A DNA stretch of 64,000 bases, from contig NZ_NRRV01000020.1 of the NCBI RefSeq assembly GCF_016583825.1, forward strand, positions 1 to 64,000. The letters are read 5' to 3'. A model generated the notes under the pieces. It did no database searches. It was not told the origin of the DNA and saw only the letters and a program-made list of their open reading frames with translations. The DNA comes from Thiohalocapsa halophila. Lineage in GTDB: Bacteria; Pseudomonadota; Gammaproteobacteria; Chromatiales; Chromatiaceae. Shown here in pieces: positions 18,282 to 26,850 of the stretch (position 1 is its first letter; each line of letters opens with the position of its first letter). A program made the position numbers and the translations under genes.

Positions 18282-19052
18282 CTAGTCGCCGAGCTTGCGG
18301 AAGCGCAGGAAATAGTTGGTGCGCAGTTGCAGCGGCTCGTCCAGATACTCGAAGCCCGCGCCCTGCACTTCCTGGACCACCTGCTCGCGCCCCGCCCGCA
18401 CATGGCCCATGACCCAAGGGCTGCTGAAACCGGGCTGACGTCGGAAATCCAGGATAGCCAACACACCGCCCGGCTTGAGCGCCGCGTGAATGGAATTGAG
18501 CATGCTGCGTGGAAACGCGAAATGGTGATAGGTGTCCGCCAGAAACACCAAATCGACGCTGCCGGGTGGCAGCTCCGTGCTGCGCTCGGTGTTGACGATG
18601 CCGACGATGTTGCCCGCATGGTAGTCGCGGGCGCGCTTCTCGATGGAGGCGACGAAGCTCGGCGAGATGTCCACCGCATAAACGACGCCGGACTCGCCCA
18701 CGGCCCGGGCGAAGAGCATAGTGTAGAGGCCGGTCCCGGCGCCCACGTCCGCCACATGCATACCGGGGCGCAGATCCAGTGCGGCCACCACTTGAAAGCG
18801 GCGGTCGAAGACCTCCCGGCCGCTGCTCTCGAAGATGCTTCGCCAGTGCTGCACGTCGGCATCGAGGTAGTGCGCATTCATGCTCTCGGGCACGGCGCGC
18901 TGCTCGGGCGGTGCCGGCGCATCCGTCACTGCCCACAGCGCCGGGGCGCCGAGCGCGCCCGCCAGCAGCAGGGCCCACCAGCAGCGACAGCGCGATCGCC
19001 ACAGCCCCATCCATTTCGGGCCCATCAATGTCGGGCTATTGAGGAAAGACAT
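18282..19052 (-). CDS. exported class I SAM-dependent methyltransferase
   Basis: 256 residues from this start. The N-terminus contains a hydrophobic segment (CRCWWALLLAGALGAPALWA) after basic residues, which reads as a signal peptide or anchor. The catalytic domain has SAM motif I VADVGAGTGLYTMLFAR, motif post-I VYAVDISPSF, VDLVFLADTYHHF and LKPGGVLAILDFRR. Start is uncertain: GTG 19076, ATG 19052, 19025 or 19010 all precede the hydrophobic part. Related extracytoplasmic-looking methyltransferases occur in many Proteobacteria but their substrate is not known to me; SAM supply outside the cytoplasm would be a problem, so the segment may be a membrane anchor with the domain inside. Confidence 0.75.
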   Translation of the reverse strand: MSFLNSPTLMGPKWMGLWRSRCRCWWALLLAGALGAPALWAVTDAPAPPEQRAVPESMNAHYLDADVQHWRSIFESSGREVFDRRFQVVAALDLRPGMHVADVGAGTGLYTMLFARAVGESGVVYAVDISPSFVASIEKRARDYHAGNIVGIVNTERSTELPPGSVDLVFLADTYHHFAFPRSMLNSIHAALKPGGVLAILDFRRQPGFSSPWVMGHVRAGREQVVQEVQGAGFEYLDEPLQLRTNYFLRFRKLGD

Positions 19053-19107
19053 AGGCTTAAAGCTCGGCGGCGTCACGTGCGCCGCCGTTGATGTGCCAGA
19101 CAGCGGA

Positions 19108-19986
19108 TCAGTTCAAGCGCTCGATGATACGCCGCACATAATCCTGCGTCTCGGCATAGGGCGGGATGCCGCCGTATCGCTCCACGGCCCCTTCGCCGGC
19201 GTTGTAGGCGGCGAGCACCAATTTCAGGTCGCCATCGAAGTAACGGGTCAGCCAGCGTAGGTAGGCCATGCCACCGCGGATGTTCTGCTCCGGGTCCCAC
19301 ACGTCGCGCACGCCGAAACGCTCCGCCGTCTCCGGAATCAACTGCATCAACCCCTGCGCATTCTTGGGCGAGCGGGCTCGGGGATTGAAGTCGGATTCCA
19401 CCTCGATCACCGCCAGCACCAGATTCGGGCTCAGCCGGTAGTCCGGCGCCAGACGCCGTACCAGGGTCGCCACGCGCCCTTGAGCCGGATGCTCGCGGGT
19501 GATCGCGACCTCGCGGGTACCGCCACCGCCCGCCCCGGCCTGCATCGGTCTCACAACGGCACCCTCGCCATTGGCGCGCCCGCCGTCGGAGAGCAGACAG
19601 ACCGCGTCCTGGTGCGGCTCGCCGGTGTAGCCAAGCCGCGCCAGCATCCGCTCGGCGTGGGCATCATTCTGCTGCGCCGCGCGATGGAACCAGGCCGCGG
19701 CCAAGGCGTCATCGCGCTCGCCGGCGCGACCCACCGCATAGATCCAGCCGAGATGATAGTGCGCGGCGGCGTCGCCCCGAGCCGCTGCCTTGCAGTAGAG
19801 TCGGATGGCGTGATCGATGTCGCGCGCCACACCCTCGCCATGCTCGAACCGCCGCCCCCACCGCGAGAGCTCGCGTGCACTGTTACCCTTGATGACACTC
19901 TCGAACGAGCCTGCGCCGGCAGGCACCGTCACGGCAGCGACGGCCAATGTGACGAGCCCGGTTGCCAAAAAGTAGCGCAGTGGCAT
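19108..19986 (-). CDS. lytic transglycosylase (SLT domain) with Sel1-like repeats
   Basis: 292-residue exported peptidoglycan-cleaving enzyme. Signal peptide MPLRYFLATGLVTLAVAAVTVPAGAG; two Sel1-like repeats at about 30-100 (GRRFEHGEGVARDIDHAIRL and YHLGWIYAVGRAGERDDALA); C-terminal SLT domain with the catalytic glutamate in AVIEVESDFNPRARS, then NAQGLMQLIPETAERFGV and YNAGEGAVERYGGIPPYAET. The protein is related to transglycosylases that cut the glycan strand forming 1,6-anhydro-muropeptides. ATG at 19986 places the signal peptide at the N-terminus; the open frame extends upstream without a plausible leader. Divergent from the zinc-ribbon gene. Confidence 0.9.
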   Translation of the reverse strand: MPLRYFLATGLVTLAVAAVTVPAGAGSFESVIKGNSARELSRWGRRFEHGEGVARDIDHAIRLYCKAAARGDAAAHYHLGWIYAVGRAGERDDALAAAWFHRAAQQNDAHAERMLARLGYTGEPHQDAVCLLSDGGRANGEGAVVRPMQAGAGGGGTREVAITREHPAQGRVATLVRRLAPDYRLSPNLVLAVIEVESDFNPRARSPKNAQGLMQLIPETAERFGVRDVWDPEQNIRGGMAYLRWLTRYFDGDLKLVLAAYNAGEGAVERYGGIPPYAETQDYVRRIIERLN

Positions 19987-20119
19987 GCCTTGTCCTGTGG
20001 GTGGCTGCGTCGGCGAGCAGTTCTGGCGCGCGCTCGCCCGATGCGCACGCGCAGGACGCACGCCCCGGGCACTGGTGCCTGCCGGCCGTCAAGTGTAACG
20101 CCAGTAACGCCCTTGTGAG

Positions 20120-20743
20120 ATGCAGATAATACCCCGGACCACTTCCCTACACACGGGCCGGCTGGTGCTTGCGCCTGCTGATCCGCTGCAAGCCGTCGAT
20201 CAGGCGACCATCATCGCCGCCCTGCACCGGCTCGATTTACTCGGGGCTCAGCGCGGCGATGCGGCGGCCAGCGCTTTCGCCGCCGGCCCAGCGCTGGGCG
20301 CGCTCATCGGCTTTACCGGCTGTGCGGTGCAGTTTGATGGCGAGGGGCCAGCAGCCGCTGTTGGGCCGTGGCTTCGGATACCGCCCTCGAGCGAAGCGCC
20401 GCGCCTGCTCTGGGGCCGCAACACACGCCCGCCGCGCTGCCCCGCCTGTAGCGCACCGCTGCGGAGTTGGCGCGCGCGGCTGCCGGTGGCTGCCGCGGGG
20501 GATGTTGCGCCAGCATCCTGTGACCCTGCATCCTGTAACGCAGTCCAGCCGTTGCGCTGCGACGCCTGTGAGACAACCTCCCCCGCCCTGCGTTGGCGCT
20601 GGGGCCGCCACGGCGGAGCCGCTCGGAGCCTCGTTCTGATCGAGGAGGTTTTTCCGGGCGAAGGCACGCCCCTGCCCGCCCTGGTCAAGGCGCTGGATGC
20701 CCTGGGAGCGGGCCCCTGGGTCTTCTTCTACATCCAGGATTGA
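20120..20743 (+). CDS. zinc-ribbon protein of unknown function
   Basis: 207 residues; no family recognised with certainty. Two CxxC pairs, PPRCPACSA at about 112-116 and RCDACETT at about 147-152, plus two more cysteines between them (ASCDPASCNA), could form a zinc ribbon. The C-terminal LVLIEEVFPGEGTPLPALVKAL and WVFFYIQD look like a structured alpha/beta end. The N-terminus is Ala/Leu rich with no signal peptide. GTG or other starts near 20120 are possible. Divergent from the lytic transglycosylase gene and convergent with cytochrome c4. Confidence 0.6.
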   Translation: MQIIPRTTSLHTGRLVLAPADPLQAVDQATIIAALHRLDLLGAQRGDAAASAFAAGPALGALIGFTGCAVQFDGEGPAAAVGPWLRIPPSSEAPRLLWGRNTRPPRCPACSAPLRSWRARLPVAAAGDVAPASCDPASCNAVQPLRCDACETTSPALRWRWGRHGGAARSLVLIEEVFPGEGTPLPALVKALDALGAGPWVFFYIQD

Positions 20744-20820
20744 CTGCTGAGCCCGGCCGCCGCGCGAGCATGGCGACGGCGAGCGCGGCGCGGCAGCTGA
20801 CCAGCGACAATCTCGGCGCC

Positions 20821-20850
20821 AGGGAAACGCCACTGAATCGGTGTTTCCCT
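20821..20850. terminator. inverted repeat between convergent genes
   Basis: AGGGAAACGCC, 8-base loop ACTGAATC, GGTGTTTCCCT: 10 of 11 positions pair. Located between the convergent zinc-ribbon and cytochrome c4 genes, where a bidirectional terminator is expected. No long T-run. Similar in sequence to 17473-17497. Confidence 0.5.
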
Positions 20851-20914
20851 AACCGCTGCCTACGGAGAGCCCGCGCCGAGCCGCACGAGCGCGGCTCGGC
20901 GCGCAACAGCGGCG

Positions 20915-21571
20915 TCAGCGGCTCAAGCCCTCGATGTACGCGGCGACGGCCTCGATCTCCTCGTCGGTCATCTTGCCGGCGACGCCCCGCATCATTTGGT
21001 TGGGGTCGTTCGCGCGCTCATGGGAGCGAAAGTGCTGAAGGGTTTGCGCGACGTACTCGGAGTGCTGCCCTGCGATACGCGGGAACTTGGCAAGGTTACT
21101 GCCCAGACCGGCCGGACCATGGCAGCCGGTGCAGGCGGGGACGCCGGACTCGGGGTTGCCGGCGCGGTAGATCGACTCGCCCTTCTTGACCAGTGCGGCT
21201 TCGGCAGTACCCCCCGATTGCTCCAAGGTCGCATAGTAGGCAGCCAGATTCTTCACGTCGTCCTCGGTCAGCGGCATCGCCATCGGTGACATCTGCACGT
21301 TGTAGCGCTCATTGTTCTTGAAATTCATGAGCTGCTTGTAGATGTACTGCGGATGCTGGCCGGCGAGCTTGGGCCAAACGGGCTGGCCCGGAATGCCGTT
21401 GCCATCCATGCCATGGCACGCCTGGCAGACCTGGTTCGCTTTCTCCTTACCCTTCTCCGGATCACCGTCGAGGCCGAAACTTTTCCCCGATTCCGCCGCG
21501 GGCGACGCGAGCGCGGTCCCGGCGGCGAGCAATGCAGCGGCGGCGAGTGTTGAGCTCAGCGAAATCTTCAT
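20915..21571 (-). CDS. diheme cytochrome c4
   Basis: 218-residue periplasmic electron carrier with a Sec signal peptide ending near ALASPA. Two heme c sites: CQACH (49-53) and CTGCH (147-151), each followed by a candidate axial methionine (MSPMAMP; QMMRGVAGKM). The two halves are homologous, as in cytochrome c4 of Azotobacter and Pseudomonas, which passes electrons from the bc1 complex to terminal oxidases. A strong promoter is visible upstream (21658-21687). The SCO gene lies further upstream on the same strand and also relates to oxidase assembly. Confidence 0.93.
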   Translation of the reverse strand: MKISLSSTLAAAALLAAGTALASPAAESGKSFGLDGDPEKGKEKANQVCQACHGMDGNGIPGQPVWPKLAGQHPQYIYKQLMNFKNNERYNVQMSPMAMPLTEDDVKNLAAYYATLEQSGGTAEAALVKKGESIYRAGNPESGVPACTGCHGPAGLGSNLAKFPRIAGQHSEYVAQTLQHFRSHERANDPNQMMRGVAGKMTDEEIEAVAAYIEGLSR

Positions 21572-21657
21572 GGCACCTTCCAAGTCGATGGTCGTTGAAT
21601 GTTCTTTGCCCTGCGGTCGGCTGTGCGCCGCAACGGACCCATCAGCTAAGCCTTTCA

Positions 21658-21687
21658 TGTATATCAGCACATAGCGATATGGGTCAA
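21658..21687 (-). promoter_or_regulatory. sigma70-type promoter for cytochrome c4
   Basis: On the minus strand: -35 TTGACC (21687-21682), 18-base spacer, -10 TATACA (21663-21658) with a TG one base before it (extended -10). It lies about 90 bases upstream of the cytochrome c4 start. Confidence 0.6.
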
Positions 21688-21777
21688 TGGCATGGGCCAC
21701 CCAGAGGCTGCGGATATGGACGAGCGCACCCTGCGAAAGTTCCTGATCGCAAGCGCTCGCAGCACGTCGCGTCTGCG

Positions 21778-22431
21778 TCAGGACGACACCCGCAGCAGCT
21801 CGCGCAGCTGTGCGACGATCGCCTCCGCCGGCGTCGCATGGGGGAGCGTGTCCACCAAGCTCCCGCCCTGATCGATCACATAGGTAAACGCCGAGTGGTC
21901 CACCAGGTAGCCCATGGCGGAGTCGGAGGCCGCCGTGCGACGGTATGCGGCACCATAACGTGCCGCGGCGTCCGCCACAGCCGCCGGCGAGCCGGTAATG
22001 CCGAGAATCCCCGGATCGAAGTAGGCGGCATACTCGGCGAGGCGCTCCAAATCATCGCGCGCGGGGTCGACGCTGACAAACAATACCTGGACCTGCTGGC
22101 GCTCGGCCGGGGTGAGCTGCTTCAGGGCATAGCCGATGATGGCGAGATTCGTCGGGCAAATGTCCGGGCAGGCGGTGTAGCCGAAGTACAGCAGCACGAC
22201 TTTCTCGCGGAAGTCGGACAGCGCCACGGGCCCGTCCACGGATTGCAGCCTGAAGTCGCCGCCGGCAGGCGCAGCGGCGAGCTCGAGCTGGCGGTGCGCG
22301 CCGTCGCCTGGGTGCCCTGGCTGCCAGGCCCACAACAGCCAGACCAGCACGCCGGCCAGCACCACCACCACCAGCCCCGGCAGCAGCAGTGCCCATCGCG
22401 CCCCTAAAAAGTTAACCAAGCGCATCCGCAT
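21778..22431 (-). CDS. SCO1/SenC-family copper chaperone
   Basis: 217-residue membrane-anchored thioredoxin-fold protein involved in CuA-site assembly of cytochrome oxidase. One N-terminal transmembrane helix (about 13-36), copper motif CPDIC with C88 and C92, and the distal histidine in LVDHSAFTYVID (about 178). The core strands VVLLYFGYTACPDICP and VLFVSVDPARDD are characteristic. Expected topology is a periplasmic domain. Same strand as the gamma-carbonic-anhydrase gene upstream (36 bp gap) and cytochrome c4 downstream. Confidence 0.92.
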   Translation of the reverse strand: MRMRLVNFLGARWALLLPGLVVVVLAGVLVWLLWAWQPGHPGDGAHRQLELAAAPAGGDFRLQSVDGPVALSDFREKVVLLYFGYTACPDICPTNLAIIGYALKQLTPAERQQVQVLFVSVDPARDDLERLAEYAAYFDPGILGITGSPAAVADAAARYGAAYRRTAASDSAMGYLVDHSAFTYVIDQGGSLVDTLPHATPAEAIVAQLRELLRVSS

Positions 22432-22467
22432 CCGGGCAACGGTCGGTTGGCCGTGGCTCGCGGCGCA

Positions 22468-23007
22468 TCACCCGGCGGTGGCGCGGTGGCGCACCGCCAG
22501 CTCCATGTAGTGCACCGCTGCATAGTCTAGATACTCCAGCTCCAGGTCGGTCAGGGCCCGCGCGCGCTTGGCCGGCGCTCCCACATAGAGCCACCCGCCG
22601 TCGAGCTTCTTGCCGGGCGGCACCAGGGCACCGGCGGCCAACATCACCCGCGGGCGCAGGACAGCGCGGTCCAGCACTCGCGCACCAATGCCCACCAGAC
22701 AGTGGTCATGAATCTCGCAGCCATGCAGCATGGCCTGATGACCGACGGTGACGCGCTCGTGCACGATGGTCGGCGCGCCCCCCGGCAGGAAGCGGCTGTC
22801 ATGGGAAACGTGCAGGACGCTGCCATCTTGGATGTTGCTGCCCGCGCCGATGTGAATACGGTGAATGTCGCCGCGTACCACTGCCATGGGCCAAATCGAC
22901 GCCTGGGCACCCACCTCCACGTCACCGAGGACCACGGCGGTCTCGTCCACATAGGCGTCTGGTGCAATGCGCGGCTCCAATCCCTGGTAGCTGCGGACGT
23001 TGTTCAT
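22468..23007 (-). CDS. gamma-carbonic anhydrase-like hexapeptide-repeat protein
   Basis: 179-residue left-handed beta-helix protein of the gamma-CA/YrdA/PaaY group. Hexapeptide turns run from VVLGDVEVGAQASIWPMAVV to LRPRVMLAAGALVPPGK. The three zinc histidines expected in the family fit in VLHVSHD and VTVGHQAMLHGC. The active glutamate set of true carbonic anhydrase cannot be judged, so catalytic activity is open. ATG at 23007 (MNNVRSYQGLEPRI) is chosen because the upstream codons are not conserved. Divergent from the CNP1-like gene with a 139-bp shared promoter region. Confidence 0.88.
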   Translation of the reverse strand: MNNVRSYQGLEPRIAPDAYVDETAVVLGDVEVGAQASIWPMAVVRGDIHRIHIGAGSNIQDGSVLHVSHDSRFLPGGAPTIVHERVTVGHQAMLHGCEIHDHCLVGIGARVLDRAVLRPRVMLAAGALVPPGKKLDGGWLYVGAPAKRARALTDLELEYLDYAAVHYMELAVRHRATAG

Positions 23008-23100
23008 CTGGCCCCCCACCACGTGCGGCATCATGCAAACACCAAATGCTAACACGCAGACGTGCGCGCCAGCGCAGCATCAAGTCTGCCAGCAGCCCTT

Positions 23101-23109
23101 TGCTATCAT
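23101..23109 (+). promoter_or_regulatory. extended -10 candidate for the CNP1-like gene
   Basis: TGCTATCAT: a TG one base before TATCAT, 38 bases upstream of the ATG at 23147. No convincing -35 box, which is acceptable for extended -10 promoters. Confidence 0.35.
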
Positions 23110-23146
23110 CCGGGCCCGAACCCCACACCTGCTTCGGCCTACCGCA

Positions 23147-23773
23147 ATGCGCTCCAAACCCCTGCGGTCCACCGACCGCGTCTTCGATGGCCTCCGGGTC
23201 GCCCTGCTGCTTGCGGCAGCGAGCCTGCTAGCCGCCTGCCAAGGCGGGCTCGGGGGCTACAGCGACACCCCCTTCAAGCCCGACCCGGAGCCCCCGACGC
23301 CGAGCAGCGTCACGCCCGGGCAGAAGTGGAGCGAAGACGACTACAGTCTTCCCGCCTGGCCGCGTGAAAGCGACCTGGTCGAAGTCAAGCTCGACGGCCC
23401 GGACCAGCCGCTCACCCATGCCATCGACACCCGCAGCTTGCGCACCGGCAGCGACGGCGTGGTGCGCTACACGGTAGTCACCGAGTCCCCCGGCGGCGCA
23501 CGCAATGTCAGCTTCGAAGGGCTGCGCTGCACGCCGCAGGGCCAGTGGACGACCTATGCCTACGGCGCCGACGGCCGCTTCACACCCGCGGGCGAGCAGC
23601 GCGCCTGGGTCCGCGTCAACAAAACCGGCACGGACCAGCTGCACTACGAGCTGTGGCGCCACTACCTGTGCACTCCCCTCGCCTTCGAGCCGAGGCCGAA
23701 GCGGGATCAGGTGCGCACCCTTGAAAGCGGCCGTGTGCCGCGCGTCGAGAACGCCGGCTTCATGCCTGACTGA
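23147..23773 (+). CDS. CNP1-like family lipoprotein
   Basis: 208-residue exported protein of the CNP1-like family (named after cryptic neisserial protein 1; function unknown). Signal sequence VALLLAAASLLAAC with lipobox LLAAC (C31), then a disordered PDPEPPTPSS linker and a conserved domain: SLPAWPRESDLVEVKLDGP, GVVRYTVVTESPGGARNVSFEG, RCTPQGQWTTYAYG and the C-terminal HYELWRHYLC. The start at 23147 puts basic residues before the hydrophobic core. It stands between a carbonic anhydrase-like gene and prlC and is probably a single transcription unit. Confidence 0.85.
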   Translation: MRSKPLRSTDRVFDGLRVALLLAAASLLAACQGGLGGYSDTPFKPDPEPPTPSSVTPGQKWSEDDYSLPAWPRESDLVEVKLDGPDQPLTHAIDTRSLRTGSDGVVRYTVVTESPGGARNVSFEGLRCTPQGQWTTYAYGADGRFTPAGEQRAWVRVNKTGTDQLHYELWRHYLCTPLAFEPRPKRDQVRTLESGRVPRVENAGFMPD

Positions 23774-23905
23774 GCGCCTGCCGAGGGCTGCCGTCGCGGC
23801 GCTGGCACCTGCCATTGAAACCCAGCCACAGGGACCGAGTTTTCGAGGCAGAGCCGGCCGCGTGCAACGGCACCCATATCACGAGCCCAACGGAAACCGC
23901 CAGCA

Positions 23906-25981
23906 ATGACCAACCCGCTCCTCGAAGACCGCATCCTCCCCGATTTCCAGCGCATCCAGCCCGAGCACATCGAGCCCGCCATCGACCGGCTACTCGCCGA
24001 CGGCCGCGCACTGGTGGCCGAGCTGGGCGCAGCCGCGGATACCGCCACCTGGGAGAGCTTCGTCGAGCGCATCGAGCTCGAAGACGACCGCCTGTCGCGG
24101 GCCTGGTCGCCGGTGAGCCACCTGAGCTCGGTGATGAGCTCCGATGAGCTGCGCGCCGCCTATAACGACTGCCTGCCGAAGCTCTCGGACTACGCAAGCG
24201 AGGTCGGCCAGAACACGGATCTCTACCGCGGCTACCAACGCGTCGCCGAGCAGCCGGGCCTGAGCGATGCCCAGCGCAAGATGCTCGCCGACATCCTGCG
24301 CGACCTGCACCTAGCCGGCGTCGACCTCCCGGAGGAGAAAAAGGCCCGCTTTCGCGAAATCAGCCAGCGCCTGAGCCAGCTTACCAATCAGTTTGCCGAG
24401 AATGTGCTGGACGCCACCAACGGCTGGCACAAGCAAATCACCGACGAGGCCGCCCTCGCCGGCGTGCCGGCGGCGGGCAAGGCACTCGCCAGGCACGAAG
24501 CCGAGTCCCGCAGCCTGGACGGCTGGGTGCTGACCTTGGATTTCCCTTCTTTCGAGCCCGTCATGAAGCATGCGCAGGACCGCGGCCTGCGCCGCGAAGT
24601 CTACGAGGCCTTCAGCACCCGCGCCTCAGACCAGGGCCCGCAGGCCGGCCAGTGGGACAACACGCCCGTCATGGAAGAGATTCTGGCATTGCGCCACGAA
24701 CAGGCGCAGCTCCTGGGCTTCGACAGCTATGCCGAGCTGTCGCTGGCACCGAAGATGGCCCGCGACACCGACGAGGTCATGGGCTTCCTGAACGACCTGG
24801 CAGCCCACGCCCTGCCCCAGGCCCGCGCCGAGCTCCAGGAGCTGCGGGACTTCGCCCGCGACACCGACGGTTTGGAAGACCTCGCCCCCTGGGACCTGAT
24901 GTACTACGGTGAGAAGCTTCGCGTTGCACGCTTCGACATCAGCGACGAAGCGCTCAAGCCCTACTTCCCGCTGGAAGGCGTCATCAGCGGCATGTTCCGT
25001 GTCGCCGAGAAGCTCTTCGACGTACGCATCGAGCAGGCCGAGGCAGGCGCTACCTGGCACCCGGATGTGCGCCGCTATGTCATCCAAGACACAGACGGCA
25101 CCCCCGGCGCCGAGTGCTACCTGGATCCCTTCGCGCGCCAGAAGAAGCAGGGCGGCGCCTGGATGAACGGCGCCGTGAGCCGGATGATCATGGGTGGGCG
25201 CACGCAGCTGCCGGTGGCCTATTTGGTGTGCAACTTCACGCCCCCGGTGGCGGGTCATCCGACTCTGCTGAGCCACCGCGAGGTGGAGACCCTCTTCCAC
25301 GAGCTCGGCCACGGGCTGCATCACATGCTCACGCGGGTGGACTACCCGCCCGTGGCCGGCATCCACGGCGTCCCCTGGGACGCCGTAGAGCTGCCGAGCC
25401 AATTCCTCGAGAACTGGTGCTGGGAGCGGGAGTCCCTGGACCTCTTCGCCCGCCACCACGAAACCGGCGAGCCCATCCCCGACGGCCTCTTCCAGCGCAT
25501 GCTGGACGCCAAGCATTTCCAGTCAGCCATGCAGATGGTCCGCCAGCTGGAGCTCTCGCTGTTCGACTTCCGCCTGCACCTGGAGTACGACCCGAGCCGG
25601 GGCGCGCGCATCTACGAGGTCCTGGACGAAGTCCGCGACCAAGTGGCCGTGCTCAAGCCGCCGGCCTGGAACCGCTTCGCCCATGGCTTCTCGCACATCT
25701 TCGCCGGCGGCTATGCGGCGGGCTACTTCAGCTACAAGTGGGCCGAGGTGCTCTCGGCGGACGCCTTCTCGCTGTTCGAAGAGCGCGGGGTCTTCGACCC
25801 GGACACCGGCCGCGCCTTTCGCGAGCTCATCCTCGAGCGCGGCGGCTCTGCCGATGCCATGGACCTCTTCACCGCCTTCCGGGGCCGCGAGCCCAAGGTC
25901 GACGCCCTGCTGCGGCACAGCGGCATCGGCACCGCCGTGCAGCCGGCGGACGGCGATACGGATATGCAGCGCGTCGCCTAG
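23906..25981 (+). CDS. prlC: oligopeptidase A (M3 family)
   Basis: 691-residue cytoplasmic zinc metallopeptidase that degrades signal peptides and other oligopeptides. The HEXXH motif is in TLFHELGHGLHHML near residue 465, and the third ligand glutamate fits in LPSQFLENWCWE about 27 residues further. N-terminus LLEDRILPDFQRIQPEHIEPAI and C-terminal GGYAAGYFSYKWAEVLSADAF are characteristic. Length is that of E. coli PrlC (680). Monocistronic; tRNA-Ser follows on the same strand after 160 bp. Confidence 0.96.
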   Translation: MTNPLLEDRILPDFQRIQPEHIEPAIDRLLADGRALVAELGAAADTATWESFVERIELEDDRLSRAWSPVSHLSSVMSSDELRAAYNDCLPKLSDYASEVGQNTDLYRGYQRVAEQPGLSDAQRKMLADILRDLHLAGVDLPEEKKARFREISQRLSQLTNQFAENVLDATNGWHKQITDEAALAGVPAAGKALARHEAESRSLDGWVLTLDFPSFEPVMKHAQDRGLRREVYEAFSTRASDQGPQAGQWDNTPVMEEILALRHEQAQLLGFDSYAELSLAPKMARDTDEVMGFLNDLAAHALPQARAELQELRDFARDTDGLEDLAPWDLMYYGEKLRVARFDISDEALKPYFPLEGVISGMFRVAEKLFDVRIEQAEAGATWHPDVRRYVIQDTDGTPGAECYLDPFARQKKQGGAWMNGAVSRMIMGGRTQLPVAYLVCNFTPPVAGHPTLLSHREVETLFHELGHGLHHMLTRVDYPPVAGIHGVPWDAVELPSQFLENWCWERESLDLFARHHETGEPIPDGLFQRMLDAKHFQSAMQMVRQLELSLFDFRLHLEYDPSRGARIYEVLDEVRDQVAVLKPPAWNRFAHGFSHIFAGGYAAGYFSYKWAEVLSADAFSLFEERGVFDPDTGRAFRELILERGGSADAMDLFTAFRGREPKVDALLRHSGIGTAVQPADGDTDMQRVA

Positions 25982-26143
25982 GCGCTATACTGTCGGGCTT
26001 CGTTCCAAGCCGTGCCAGCTGCGGATAGGGCCACCCAGTCGTGGGCCGACATCACAGCGCCGGCCCGGGAACGGACTGTCGGCAGCAATAGCGATTGCGC
26101 ATCCGAACCCTGCCGGCAACACGCCTGAGCCAGGCGAGCCTTT

Positions 26144-26233
<90 letters not shown>

Positions 26234-26258
26234 CTTCCGCCTAATGCCTGCCTTGAAA

Positions 26259-26282
26259 TCAGCCCTGCACAATCTGGGCTGA
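26259..26282 (+). terminator. weak hairpin after tRNA-Ser
   Basis: TCAGCCC, 10-base loop, GGGCTGA, 26 bases after the CCA end. No T-run, so only a possible processing or termination structure. Confidence 0.3.
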
Positions 26283-26672
26283 AATCCGCTCCACCGTGTT
26301 CATGTGCGCGGTCCAAGCTGATCGCACCCGAGCACGGCTCTCGCGCTTCACTCGCCCGCACTGCGCGCGCCTTCGCCCCCAATGCTTGTCATCTCTCGCT
26401 GGCGCCCACTCTCGTCGCCGACGCGATTCCCGGCGCGCGAGCCGGGTACCCATGCACGTCCCCTCAGCATGAGCGCCGACTGCCGTTTTTATAGCGGCCG
26501 GACCCTTCGCCGGCGGGTGAATTCCCCCATCGCAGGGGCATAACGCGCAGTCCGACCCGCCGCCGGCCCCAAGAGTCCCGTCCTAAGGAGACGCCGATTC
26601 ACTGGCCGTCCCCGCCAAAAATCACACGCAGCCTGGCCTGATGCCGTCAAGGGGCGGCTTCCTGGCTCCTGC
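26283..26672. other. gene-free stretch after tRNA-Ser
   Basis: About 390 bases with no credible ORF. I looked for an integrase, a repeated tRNA 3' end or transposase fragments and saw none. The composition is mixed and slightly less GC-rich than the neighbours. Confidence 0.4.
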
Positions 26673-26700
26673 ATTGTCAGCAACTTAGGTCGCTGACAAT
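26673..26700. promoter_or_regulatory. perfect 9-bp inverted repeat upstream of the PRC-barrel gene
   Basis: ATTGTCAGC, 10-base spacer AACTTAGGTC, GCTGACAAT. The left arm holds TTGTCA (5 of 6 of a -35 box) and the right arm GACAAT (4 of 6 of a -10), but the spacing of 15 is short. It could be an operator or a stem-loop; 150 bases separate it from the start codon at 26851. Confidence 0.5.
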
Positions 26701-26799
26701 AGCGTGGGCCTGCTTAGCACGAGCAACGCCGATGAATGGGCGTTTCCCAACGACCGCGCCTGCCCTGGCCTCACCTTTGCAGCAGCCGAGGGGAGTGCA

Positions 26800-26816
26800 G
26801 ACCGCACGAGGCGGTC
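26800..26816 (+). terminator. leader hairpin upstream of the PRC-barrel gene
   Basis: GACCGC, 5-base loop ACGAG, GCGGTC, then GTCTTTGTG. Looks like a weak intrinsic terminator or attenuator in the leader, 34 bases before the start codon. Confidence 0.3.
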
Positions 26817-26850
26817 GTCTTTGTGCAAGCAACCCTTAAGGAGCACATCT

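Noticed and set aside
26234..26850. Integrated element at tRNA-Ser
   Set aside because: No integrase and no repeat of the tRNA 3' end within the window.
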